Shown: piece by piece, positions 1 through 8,800 of the stretch | How positions within the stretch are numbered: the first letter of the stretch is position 1 | Layout of the letters: the number at the start of each line of letters is the position of its first letter | Origin: an uncultured Victivallales bacterium | GTDB taxonomy: Bacteria > Verrucomicrobiota > Lentisphaeria > Oligosphaerales > JAFGRS01 | Direction of reading: 5' to 3' | Assembly (NCBI GenBank): GCA_903834675.1 | Contig: CAILKC010000139.1 | Span: 1-14,427 of the forward strand | DNA: 14,427 bases | Notes under the pieces: model-generated | The model's database searches: none | What the model was told of the DNA's origin: nothing | Seen by the model: the letters and a program-made list of their open reading frames with translations, nothing else | Made by a program: the position numbers and the translations under genes

Positions 1-3
1 AGC

Positions 4-3000
4 CTACTCCGCTCGCAGTTCCAGGCTGGCGGCATTCGTCCACTCCAGCCAGTCGCCAACCCCGTAGTCGTAAAGCGAGAACCAACTCCCCGCCGGAAAG
101 GCCCGCTCCAGTTCAGCCTGCGGGATGGGCGCGACGCCCTCGGCCCCGAGCAGGACAAACTCGCCACTCTTGATGCCCTTGACCGGAAACTCCGCCTGAC
201 CATCGGCCGAGGCGAGGCGCGCCCCGTGGTAGTAACGGAAGCCGCGCAGGTAGAACTTCGTATCGGTCAGCAGGCGATCCTCCGCGGCGCCGCGGCTGCG
301 CCCGATGCCGATGCAAGGATCGAACTCCAGCTTCAGCGTCGCGGTCTGCTCATCGCCGCTGACGCTGAGCACCTGCAGGCTGATGCGGCGGACGGGGTTG
401 ACCACATGCACCACCCGTCCCACCCAAGCCTTGGCCACGCTGGCGGGCACCTGGATGGTCAGCGCGGTCGCAACCCGGTCCACCGCCACGATGCGGGCGC
501 GACCGCCGGCACTGGGCTGGATGAGGCCGACCCCGTTCCGGGTCAGCCGGGTGCCGCCGACCAGAGCGATCTTGACCGGGCGGCCGTCGAGGGTCTCGGA
601 GTACAGGCCGAAACGCCCCGCGAACTCAAAGCCCCCCGGGGCCGTGAAAACACGCTCCGCCGCAAGGCTGTAGAAGATCACATCCCGGCGCTGGTCGAGG
701 GTGACCTCGTAGGCCTGCGCTTCGGCCGCCTCGACGCCTTCGCCGCTGAGCTCCAAGCGCCGCAGAGCGCTGATCAGAGGCGCCCCGCGGTACAGTTCCA
801 TGAAGGAGACGAAACGGGTGCGCAGCGGGCCTGGTCCCTGCTCGTGGCGCAGCAGCCACTTCATCTCGTAGGGCGAGGCGCCGGCGGGCGAGCGGCCATT
901 GCACACCGCGATCTCCTGCGGCGCGTCGGTCGGCGGCACGCTGAGCCGGAAGTGCAGCCCGTCGGCGTTGCGCAGGGCCCAGTCCGCCGACCAGCCCTCG
1001 GCCGAGCTCGCCCGCTGCACTTGGTCGAGGTGCGCGAAGCCGAACATCAGCCCGCTGTAGCCATAGTTGCTGCGGGTGCAGCCATTGGCCTTGAGCCAGT
1101 CCTCGCTGCCATAGGGCACCTCGGCACCTGCCAAGGTGCCGCCTGCCTGGGGCGTGAGCTTCAGGCCCGTGACCTGGAACCCGGCGTCCTCCTGGCCGTG
1201 GAAGCTCCACCAGGCCTCGCGCCCGCCGAAAACGCCGTAGAGATCGACCGCATAGAAGCGCTCCGCGTCGACGTCGATCAGGGCCAGGCAGCGCCGCTGG
1301 CCGTTGCTCGGGTCGACCTCGTAGCCGCTGCCCTCGGCCACCCGGTCCTTGAAGGCGGTCGCCAAGGCCTCGGCAACATGCACGGGCCCGGCGTCGGCAA
1401 AGAGCTGGGCAGTGGCGGTCATATTCGCGAAGGGAATCTGCCGGGCCACAAGCTGCGTCATCCAGTTGCCGTACCACGAGTTCCAGTTGCGCGGGTAGCC
1501 CAGGTGGCCGAGGATCTCGCTTTGGAAGGCATCGAGACCGATGTGCATGAGATCGTCATGGCAGTGGCTGCGGTAGCGCCCGTACATCATCCAGAGCGCC
1601 CGTTTGCTCTCGCCCTGGCCGCTGCGTAGGATGGCCAATCCGTAGCCGTCCGAGAGGCGGCTGGCGTCATTCCAGTCGTCGGGCCAGGCCGCGGCCGCCT
1701 GCTCGACCTGCGCCCGCGTCCGCGGAAAGCCCGGCGTCGGCTGCCAGCCGGGCCAATGCGCCAAGGCCCAGGCGAATTTCGCCTCGTCGAAGACCTTGGC
1801 GGCATGCTCGAAGGCCTCGGTGCCGCCATTCTGGGCGGTGATCCGGCCACGCCTGTCGTAGTGCGGCGGGGAGCCATCGTCGCCCACCCGCGGGTAGGTG
1901 CGGTCGATGGTCACCGTGTTCATGGAGAAATCGAAAACATTGTGGTAGCGCCGGCTGCGGGTCAGATTCGGGTAGCGCTCCTCGGGGTAAACCTCCGGCC
2001 GCAGCGCCCGCAGATGCTCCACCGACTCGACAATGGGCCCCAGCGCGGTGACGTGCATGCCGTTGTAGCCGCCGCTTGATTCGTAGGGCGCGCCATCCCG
2101 GAAGTAGCCGTTGGCCAGAAACACCCGCATGTTGCCGCCGCCGTCGAAGAGCCAGTCCATGAAGTCGCTGCCGCGGCGGTAGTTGAGCATCTCCGCCATG
2201 CGCGCCAGGCCCCACTGCGAGTAGGGCTCGTTGGAGGCCGTGGAGCCGTCCATGGCCGCCTGCATCCAGACCGCCATCAGGTTCTCTTCGATAAAGCGCC
2301 GCAACTGCTCATGGTTCTCGAGGGCGAAGCCCTTACCGCGCAGGTAGGGCAGAATCTCGGCGTCTTGCCCGATCGCTGGCCAGATGCGGTCGTACGCCTC
2401 AGCCAGCCCAATCTGGTAGCTCGGCTGGTCGATGGCGTACACCGTCAGCCCCGAGGCGTACAGGCAGGGGCCCTCGCTGAACGGCGCCTGGCCCAGCCGT
2501 TCAACCTGACTCTGGCTGTTGCGGTGACGGTGCTGCGTCATGGTCGCCAGGTAAGCGTACTCAACCGCCAAGCGCGAGAGCGCGACCAGGGCTTTGTGGA
2601 CGTAGCGGGCGTCGCCGCTCGCCAGGTAACTCTGGGCGCAGTTGGGGGCCACCTTGAGCATCTGGTGGCAGTAGGATTGGGCGATCTCCGCCAGAAAGCC
2701 GTAGCGCGCGCCGGCACGCTCGAAGCCGCCACCCATGCCGTCATCGGGAAACTCGCCACTGGTGAAGTCGCCCTTGCCAAGATCGTTGGACGGATAGCTC
2801 TCCTTCCCCACCGGGCAGACGATCTTCCAGGGGTAGGGAACCGCGGCCGTGTAGCTGCGCAGCGACTGGCCCCGATCATTCATCCACGGGTAGTAGGCCC
2901 CCTTTTCGTAGATCGCCGCCCCATGCACCGGACAACCCTCCTTGACGTTCGTCCAATGCCAGCGCGGAATCGTCGAGTCGGGCTGCAGCCCCCAGATGGC

Positions 3001-3501
3001 GTCGTCACTCAGTTCGAGGTAGGCGACGGCGGGTGCCCCGGCGCGTTTGGCTGTCTCGGTCGTCTGCGCATCGGTGAGAGTCTGGCCCGCCTTCAACTCC
3101 GGCAACGCCTCGCCCAGCGGCCAGCGCCGCGGCAGGGCCACGCCCTTGAGCGTCCGGGCTTCCCGCAGTTGCTCGAACGACCAGATATCGATGACCACGC
3201 TCTGCGCTGCGAGCGGACCGCCAAAGCGGATTTCCGCCGCCACTGCCGCCGCCGTGGCCCGGAAGTAGAACTTGCGGACTTCGCTCAGCGCCGGCAGCCG
3301 GGTGCGGTCCAGAAGCACCACGCAAGGCGGCACGGTCACCACCAGGTCCGCGGTCTCCCGCGGCACCTTGAGCGCCACCATGAACAGCCGCTCGACCCCC
3401 ACCACGTCCGGCTTGTAGACGATCATATCGGCACCTCCAGCGCCCAGGCCCACCAACAGCCCGACCCAAAGGGCCAGGGTACAAGATTTCGCGCAAGCCA
3501 T
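4..3501 (-). CDS. Secreted heparinase II/III-like protein (putative polysaccharide lyase), very large
   Basis: About 1165 residues. The N-terminus (MACAKSCTLALWVGLLVGLGAGG) is a typical signal peptide, so the product is exported. Residues ~25-200 form a poorly recognised N-terminal region. Residues ~210-560 are rich in aromatic and helical segments, as in the alpha/alpha-toroid of alginate-lyase/heparinase II/III proteins, including NEPYSQWG and GGYNGMH (Tyr ~479, His ~483). A heparinase II/III-like beta region follows from ~620, starting with GYGLAILRSG and an HCHDDLMHIGLDAF block (His646, His648, Asp649-650) that resembles the conserved His/Asp metal or catalytic region of the family. The C-terminal ~350 residues are beta-rich. 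The family cleaves acidic polysaccharides by beta-elimination; the substrate here is unknown. An ATG at 3501 is preferred over the GTG at 3510 because AGGAG (3510-3514) sits 8 nt before the ATG and overlaps the GTG. It lies 60 nt downstream of the HEPN gene on the same strand. It is longer than usual for the family (~650-850 residues). Confidence 0.75.
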   Translation of the reverse strand: MACAKSCTLALWVGLLVGLGAGGADMIVYKPDVVGVERLFMVALKVPRETADLVVTVPPCVVLLDRTRLPALSEVRKFYFRATAAAVAAEIRFGGPLAAQSVVIDIWSFEQLREARTLKGVALPRRWPLGEALPELKAGQTLTDAQTTETAKRAGAPAVAYLELSDDAIWGLQPDSTIPRWHWTNVKEGCPVHGAAIYEKGAYYPWMNDRGQSLRSYTAAVPYPWKIVCPVGKESYPSNDLGKGDFTSGEFPDDGMGGGFERAGARYGFLAEIAQSYCHQMLKVAPNCAQSYLASGDARYVHKALVALSRLAVEYAYLATMTQHRHRNSQSQVERLGQAPFSEGPCLYASGLTVYAIDQPSYQIGLAEAYDRIWPAIGQDAEILPYLRGKGFALENHEQLRRFIEENLMAVWMQAAMDGSTASNEPYSQWGLARMAEMLNYRRGSDFMDWLFDGGGNMRVFLANGYFRDGAPYESSGGYNGMHVTALGPIVESVEHLRALRPEVYPEERYPNLTRSRRYHNVFDFSMNTVTIDRTYPRVGDDGSPPHYDRRGRITAQNGGTEAFEHAAKVFDEAKFAWALAHWPGWQPTPGFPRTRAQVEQAAAAWPDDWNDASRLSDGYGLAILRSGQGESKRALWMMYGRYRSHCHDDLMHIGLDAFQSEILGHLGYPRNWNSWYGNWMTQLVARQIPFANMTATAQLFADAGPVHVAEALATAFKDRVAEGSGYEVDPSNGQRRCLALIDVDAERFYAVDLYGVFGGREAWWSFHGQEDAGFQVTGLKLTPQAGGTLAGAEVPYGSEDWLKANGCTRSNYGYSGLMFGFAHLDQVQRASSAEGWSADWALRNADGLHFRLSVPPTDAPQEIAVCNGRSPAGASPYEMKWLLRHEQGPGPLRTRFVSFMELYRGAPLISALRRLELSGEGVEAAEAQAYEVTLDQRRDVIFYSLAAERVFTAPGGFEFAGRFGLYSETLDGRPVKIALVGGTRLTRNGVGLIQPSAGGRARIVAVDRVATALTIQVPASVAKAWVGRVVHVVNPVRRISLQVLSVSGDEQTATLKLEFDPCIGIGRSRGAAEDRLLTDTKFYLRGFRYYHGARLASADGQAEFPVKGIKSGEFVLLGAEGVAPIPQAELERAFPAGSWFSLYDYGVGDWLEWTNAASLELRAE

Positions 3502-3509
3502 AGCAGCCA

Positions 3510-3514
3510 CTCCT
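3510..3514 (-). promoter_or_regulatory. Ribosome binding site deciding the start of the heparinase-like gene
   Basis: Read on the minus strand this is AGGAG, eight nucleotides before the ATG at 3501. The in-frame GTG at 3508-3510 overlaps it and so is unlikely to be the start. Confidence 0.6.
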
Positions 3515-3561
3515 GGTGATTGCGGGCGGACTCGGCGCCGAGCGTCACGCCGACGGGTGGA

Positions 3562-3957
3562 TCAAAGTGCCCCCATGAGACCCCGCCGCGCCGCAGCAAC
3601 GACGCATTCAGCGATGGCAATGCACAGAGCGCAGGTTTCCAGTTCCGGCTCCGACTGGGGCAAAAGCCCAACCAAGGGGTACTTCGACGGCAGATAGACC
3701 GCATCGACCACGTCGCACTCGTCCTCGGTGATGCCGGACGCGATACCCGCAGCGGCCAGCATTCCCGCGAGTTCCTGGATGCTGTGCGTCCTGCGGAACT
3801 CGAGATGGTGCATGACGACAACTGCTTTGATCGCCTTCTCGATGGCCTGTTGCGCATTCTGCAGACACGAATTCAGGTAGCCGCCATCGAGACTCAGCCG
3901 CGCCACGGCTAGGTTCTCCTCGGCATACCGAAGCCAGATGCTGGCCTCAGCGCTCAT
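3562..3957 (-). CDS. HEPN domain protein, partner of the MNT protein
   Basis: 131 residues, all predicted helical. The first half fits the HEPN fold: helix 1 (WLRYAEENLAVARLSL), then YLNSCLQNAQQAIEKAIKAVVV, then the short THSIQEL element. The second half has a SKYP motif where many relatives have RYP, and a closing helix with Ala/Cys. HEPN proteins paired with a minimal nucleotidyltransferase are commonly the RNase-like toxin of a two-gene module. I do not see a canonical RX4-6H ribonuclease motif; the nearest is RRTH at residues 55-58, so nuclease activity is uncertain. Its ATG overlaps the end of the MNT gene by 11 nt, which implies translational coupling. AGAGG lies about 7 nt before the ATG. 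Family assignment is firm; toxin activity is inference. Confidence 0.8.
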   Translation of the reverse strand: MSAEASIWLRYAEENLAVARLSLDGGYLNSCLQNAQQAIEKAIKAVVVMHHLEFRRTHSIQELAGMLAAAGIASGITEDECDVVDAVYLPSKYPLVGLLPQSEPELETCALCIAIAECVVAAARRGLMGAL

Positions 3958-4255
3958 AGATGACCTCTCCCCGCTCGATTTCGGCCGTCATGGGGCCCGG
4001 GACTGGCTGTGCGCGAACCGGGATCACATCGACCGGAATGGTTTTGGCCACCGGTCGAACCCGGCGCCGGTACCTGAGCGCCAGCGGTAGGTAGCGCTCC
4101 TGACTGCTCTGGAACACCGCCACGTCCACGTCATGCGGGTCGGGAGACGTCAGGAAAGACCCGAACACGACAACCCGCTGCACCTCGGGGTCCGCGCTGA
4201 GGCAATCCGCGAGGGACCGTTTGATCTCTGCCTTCTCATCTGCCGTGAGTTTCAC
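3947..4255 (-). CDS. MNT-type nucleotidyltransferase domain protein (antitoxin-like)
   Basis: About 102 residues if translation begins at the GTG at 4255, giving MKLTADEKAEIK as N-terminus. The core motif VVVFGSFLTSPDPHDVDVAVF matches the GS-x10-DxD signature of minimal nucleotidyltransferases of the DNA polymerase beta superfamily: Gly-Ser for nucleotide binding and the DVD acidic pair for metal binding. A third strand, IPVDVIPV, carries the expected later Asp. In known MNT/HEPN pairs this protein AMPylates or otherwise neutralises the HEPN toxin. GTG is preferred because GGAG lies 8 nt upstream (4264-4267). ATG codons at 4276, 4297 and 4324 are in frame and would add 7, 14 or 23 residues with weaker ribosome sites. 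The frame stays open to 4465, but the extra N-terminus is Gly/Cys-rich and looks non-coding. Confidence 0.78.
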   Translation of the reverse strand: MKLTADEKAEIKRSLADCLSADPEVQRVVVFGSFLTSPDPHDVDVAVFQSSQERYLPLALRYRRRVRPVAKTIPVDVIPVRAQPVPGPMTAEIERGEVIYER

Positions 4256-4461
4256 CGCTCCGACTCCGTATACCATACCCGCCAACGATCTGCCCATATT
4301 GCTCCGCCGAACAGCCCGAATCATCCTAAGAGTCTCTTCACAAGTGCCGCAACACAGTATCCCGCCTGCAACGTCGCCGCAAACCGCGCGACATCCCCGC
4401 GTGCCGGGCCCGGCGGGCGCGATCCCCTGACCCGTTGCCTCGCCGCCAGGAGCAGCCAGAC

Positions 4462-5391
4462 TCACAACCGAACCGTCAGCAGCACCATGCCGCCGAGGGC
4501 CAGGGCCAGGCCGGCCAGGGCCCGGCGGCCGGGACGCTCCCGCCAGAACCCGAATCCGGCGAGCTGCACCAGCATCACCACCCCAATCGTCGTGGCCGGG
4601 AAGACGATGATCCCATCAACGTCGCGCAGGGCCCAGACCCGCAGGCTGGACGCCGCCAGCGCGCAGGCGCCGGCCAGCAAGCCGTAGAGCACCTCCCGCC
4701 GACCCAGCCGCACCCGGGCCGCAGCGGAACTCACCCCCGCTAGTACCATGGCCAGCGAAAACGTGATCAGCAGAAAGAACGAGCGCGCTTGGTTGTCGGG
4801 ATAGGACCGCGTGGCCCGCAGGCAGACCTCCCAGGCCCCCTGCCCCACAAACGCCGTGCCCAGCCAGAGAAGCCAGCCGCGACGCTGCGCCCGGGTCGGC
4901 GCCCCCGACCCACCCCGGCCGACGGTAAGAAGCGTGGCCGCAGCCGCGCCCCGGCCCTGACCCCCGCTCAACAGAAACAGCGCCCCCGCTACCGCCACCA
5001 TCCCCAGCACCCGAGCGCCCAAGGTCAGGCTCAGGGGCGACAGGGGGACCTCATGCCAGAAGAACAGCGAGGCCAGTCCCGGAATGATCATCGAACAGCG
5101 AATGACCGCCCAACTGACCCCCAGCGAGCCCAGCTCGATGGCCTTGATGGAGGCCAGGCCGGTAAGCCAGTAAAAGACCGCGGCAATCATGGCGCCCGTG
5201 CCGGCCAGGCGCCAGAACTCGGCCAAACGCGACCAGTCCAGGGCCGGCAGGGCGACGGCAAGAGTGATCAGGCCGCCCGTCACCCGGTAGGCGGCATTCA
5301 GACCGTGCGGATCCGCCCCGCGGCCCACCGCCCAACGCAGCGACACCGCCAGCGCACTCATCAGCAGAATCGAGGCCAGCAGATACAACAT
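4462..5391 (-). CDS. EamA/DMT-superfamily membrane permease
   Basis: 309 residues with about ten hydrophobic segments in two halves of five, the layout of drug/metabolite-transporter (EamA-like) permeases. The first helix begins at the start codon (MLYLLASILLMSALAVSLRW). A charged cytoplasmic stretch rich in Gly, Arg and Thr (residues ~145-170) separates the halves. The last helix ends near the C-terminus (ALAGLALALGGMVLLTVRL). Family members export or import amino acids, nucleotides, sugars or drugs; the substrate cannot be read from the sequence. The ATG at 5391 has GGGAG five nt upstream (5397-5401). The gene is divergent from the dihaem protein gene. A 206-nt gap separates it from the MNT gene, so co-transcription is possible but not shown. 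Confidence 0.8.
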   Translation of the reverse strand: MLYLLASILLMSALAVSLRWAVGRGADPHGLNAAYRVTGGLITLAVALPALDWSRLAEFWRLAGTGAMIAAVFYWLTGLASIKAIELGSLGVSWAVIRCSMIIPGLASLFFWHEVPLSPLSLTLGARVLGMVAVAGALFLLSGGQGRGAAAATLLTVGRGGSGAPTRAQRRGWLLWLGTAFVGQGAWEVCLRATRSYPDNQARSFFLLITFSLAMVLAGVSSAAARVRLGRREVLYGLLAGACALAASSLRVWALRDVDGIIVFPATTIGVVMLVQLAGFGFWRERPGRRALAGLALALGGMVLLTVRL

Positions 5392-5480
5392 GCGTACTCC
5401 CGTCCCGACACCTCCGCCTCTGCCCGACCACCAACCATAGCGCGCCGGGCCACCCCCGGCGATGCGGCCGGGATGCGGCC

Positions 5481-5780
5481 TCTGCGCCTCCCCCGGGCTG
5501 TTTCAAGAAACGACCGCCGTCGTACCGCCGGCCGTGAAAGCGGCGTCGACGGGCCGCGTCCGCGGCCCTCTGCCGCACGCAGTCCATATCGCGCGTCGCC
5601 CAGGTGGAGTGCGCGTGGCAAGGTCGCCGACGGCGACCGCGACACCGCTTTGGCTTGGCGCCTGTGCCATGACTGACGGCGTGTGTTCTCGCGCAACCAG
5701 ATACGGCAGACAGACCACGGGTTGTTGCGACGCCCAACCCAGTTTCTTGAAACAGCCCTGTCTGCGCCTCCCCCGGGCTG
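5481..5780. repeat. 20-bp direct repeats flanking an inverted-repeat-bounded segment
   Basis: TCTGCGCCTCCCCCGGGCTG occurs at 5481-5500 and again, without mismatch, at 5761-5780, exactly 280 bp apart. The left copy overlaps the left 17-bp inverted repeat by six bases (GGGCTG). The right copy begins two bases after the right inverted repeat. The pair could be a record of insertion or of a local duplication. It lies in the 481-nt gap between the divergent permease and dihaem protein genes, where I see no gene. Confidence 0.7.
5495..5758. mobile_element. Small non-autonomous (MITE-like) element or operator pair bounded by 17-bp inverted repeats
   Basis: GGGCTGTTTCAAGAAAC (5495-5511) and GTTTCTTGAAACAGCCC (5742-5758) are perfect reverse complements and enclose a 264-bp segment with no recognisable coding content. 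Each arm also contains its own 12-bp dyad, GTTTC-NN-GAAAC, so the two ends could instead be binding sites for a dimeric regulator in the divergent promoter region. The 20-bp direct repeat outside the ends favours an inserted element. I cannot decide from one copy. Confidence 0.4.
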
Positions 5781-5872
5781 GGCAGCGGCGGTCGCCGGCG
5801 CTACGTTCTGCGCTGAACCGAGAACTGTCGGGGAGAGCACGGGGCCTCCCCGCCGACGTGGGAGATGCGCAC

Positions 5873-8800
5873 ATGCCGGTCCGCAGCATCCTTGCCGGTC
5901 TTCTGGCCGCAGGCTTCGCCGTGGTGGCGGAGGTGCGCTTTGACTTTGAGGACGGCCTGGACGGCTGGCGTATCGTCGAGGGCAGTTTCGGCGCCTTCCA
6001 CTGCGATCGGGCGGAGTACCACCACAGCGGCGGCGCCTACCGCAAGCACGGCAAGTTCTTTCTGAGTACCCTGGAATCTCCCGAAGGCCGACCTGACGAC
6101 GCCTACACCGGCGTGGCCGAATCGCCCGTGTTCCGGCTGGAGGCGCCATCGCTGACGTTCATGGTCGGCGGCGGCAACCACCCGAACACCTACGCGGCCA
6201 TCTGCCGTCTCGATGGCACCGAGGTAAAACGAGCGCAAGGCCGCTGTGCTCAGGAGATGGTCGACGTCGTCTGGGAGCTGCCGGAGCTGGTCGGGCAGCT
6301 CGTCTTCCTGCGCCTGGGGGATGGCCACCCGGGCAGTTGGGGCCATGTCACCTTGGACGATGTCCGCTTCCAGGGCCGCCTCGAGGCCGAGGCCAGCGCC
6401 CAACGCGGGCTCGTCCGCCAGCCAATCCTGCCCGCCTTGCGGGCGCTGACTCCGCCCAAGCCCGCCGAACCGCCGCGCCAACTGCCGTCCAGCGGCAACC
6501 CCGCTTCTCTCCGAGCCGCCGTGCTCGACCTTGTGGCGACCTTCGGCGAGCGCTACCCCCTCGGCGCAGCCTTCACTGCCGAGCTGGCGCGCTTGGAGCC
6601 CGGGCTCGAGACCGGCACCGCGGCAGAACGACAGGCCGCCCGCGTTGCCTTCGAGGCCTTGCAGAAGCGCGCCCTGGTCGCCAATCCGATGGTCAGAGAC
6701 CATCCTATCCTCTTCATCGCTCGCCGACAGTACAAGGCTGATCATCACAACACCGAGACCATGTTCCAGGCGGGAACGGTCAATACGGGCAGCTTTCAGG
6801 GCGGCGGGGCGCTGCGGACGATCGACTTCCGGGACGGTGCCGACGGTCGGCTGACGACCTTGTTGGATGCGGGTCCAGAGGGTCTGGTGCGCGATCCCGA
6901 GGTACACTTCAGCGGCCAGCGCCTGCTCGTGGCCCTGCGTCGAAATGCGGCGGACGGCTCCCATATCTACGAGATCGGCGCCGCGGGCTCGGGCCTGCGT
7001 CAGCTCACCAGCGCCGCGGGGGTGACCGACATCGACCCGCTCTATCTCGCCGACGACCGTATCGCCTTTACCTCCACCCGCGAACCGAAATTCTGCATGT
7101 GCAACGTCCACATCATGGGCAACCTCTTCTGCATGGATGCCGACGGCGCCAACATCCACCAGATCGGCAAGAGCACCCTGCACGAAGGCCACGGCTCCCT
7201 CACTCCCGATGGCCGTATCCTCTACGATCGCTGGGAGTATGTGGATCGCAATTTCGGCGATGCGCAGGGGTTGTGGACCGTCAACCCGGACGGCACGAAC
7301 CACGCGCTCTACTGGGGCAACAACACCAGCTCTCCCGGGGGTGTCCTGGATGCCCGCATCATCCCGGGCAGCCCACTCGTTGTCTGCATGTTCGGCGCCT
7401 GTCACGACCGCCCCTGGGGCGCCCTCGCCATCGTCGACCGACGGCTCGCCATGGACGGTCGCGAAGCCGTGGTCCGCACCTGGCCCGCGACGGCTATCGG
7501 ACTGGTCGGCAAGGGCAACTTCGACACGTTTCTGAGCGTCTGGCCGCGCTACGAAGACCCCTTTCCACTCTCCGACCTCAGGCCGGACGGAGTGCCAGCG
7601 GCGGCCTCGGGGGGTAAGTACTTCCTGTGCTCGCGGCTGCTCGGCCAGGGCGAGCAGACGGGCCTCGTGCTGCTCGACGTCTTCGGCAACGAGATCGTCC
7701 TCTACGGCGAAGGTCCCGGGTGCTACGACCCCATGCCCCTGGCGCCCCGGCCGCGGCCGCCCGTCATCCCGTCGCGCCGGCAGCCGGCCGCGGCCAAGAG
7801 CGTCTTCTACGTCACCGACGTCTACCGCGGCACCCACATGGCCGGGGTGGCGCCCGGCGCGGTTCGGGCCTTGCGCGTGGTCGAATCGCCCGAGAAGCGC
7901 TACTGGACCGGCCCTGCCTGGGGCGGCCAGGGCGTGCATCGCCCGGCCATGAACTGGCATAGTTTCGAGAACAAACGCATCCTCGGCACAGTCCCGGTGC
8001 AGGCGGATGGCTCGGCCTGCTTCGAAGTGCCCTCGGAGACCTTCGTCTACTTCCAGCTTCTGGACGAGAATGGCATGATGATCCAGTCCATGCGCAGCGG
8101 CACCCTGGCGCAGCCCGGCGAGACCACTGGCTGTGTCGGCTGCCACGAGGCCCGGCAATCAGCGCCCGCCGCGGGCAAGCCGCCGCCCGCCGCCGTGGCC
8201 GACTCTCCCTCGACCCTCACGGGATGGTATGGCCCGCCGCGCATGTTCAGCTTCCTCGACGAAGTCCAGCCCGTGTTCGATAAGCACTGCGTGCGTTGCC
8301 ACGATTTCGCTGAGCCCGGCGGCGAAAAGCTGCTGTTGGCGCGGGACCGTGCCGAGACCTTCAACGCCTCCTACACCGAGTTGTGGCGGCGCCGCGCCAT
8401 CGCGGCCATCGGCGCCGGACCGGCCGAGATTCAGCCGGCCTACTCCTGGGGAAGCTCGGCCAGCAAGCTGGTCAAGAGGCTTCGGCAAGGCCATGAAAAG
8501 GTCCAACTGACGCCCGAGGAGTTCGACCGTCTCGTCACCTGGATTGACCTCAATGCGCCCTACTACCCGACCTACGCCAGCGCCTTTCCTGGTAACCTCA
8601 CCGGCCGTTGTCCGATCGAGCCCAAGGCCATGCAGCGACTCGCCGAATTGACGGGGATACCGTTTGGCGAGCTGGCCAGTTTCGGCGCCAGCCGGGGCCC
8701 GCAGATCAGCTTCGACCGGCCTGAGAAGAGTCCCTGCCTCAAAGCGCTTGGCAACGGCCCGACGGCGACCTTGGAGGAGGCCTTGGCCATCATCCGCAAG

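Noticed and set aside
226..1629. 467-residue plus-strand frame opposite the heparinase-like gene
   Set aside because: Antisense shadow; Ala/Arg/Gln/His-rich with no recognisable domain.
5462..5872. N-terminal extension of the dihaem protein frame back to 5462
   Set aside because: It runs through the inverted- and direct-repeat segment, is Arg/Pro-rich, and hides the signal peptide. The ATG at 5873 has a good ribosome site and opens a normal signal peptide.
5801..8158. 785-residue minus-strand frame opposite the dihaem protein gene
   Set aside because: Antisense shadow with no family signature; the plus-strand frame has CxxCH and propeller motifs.
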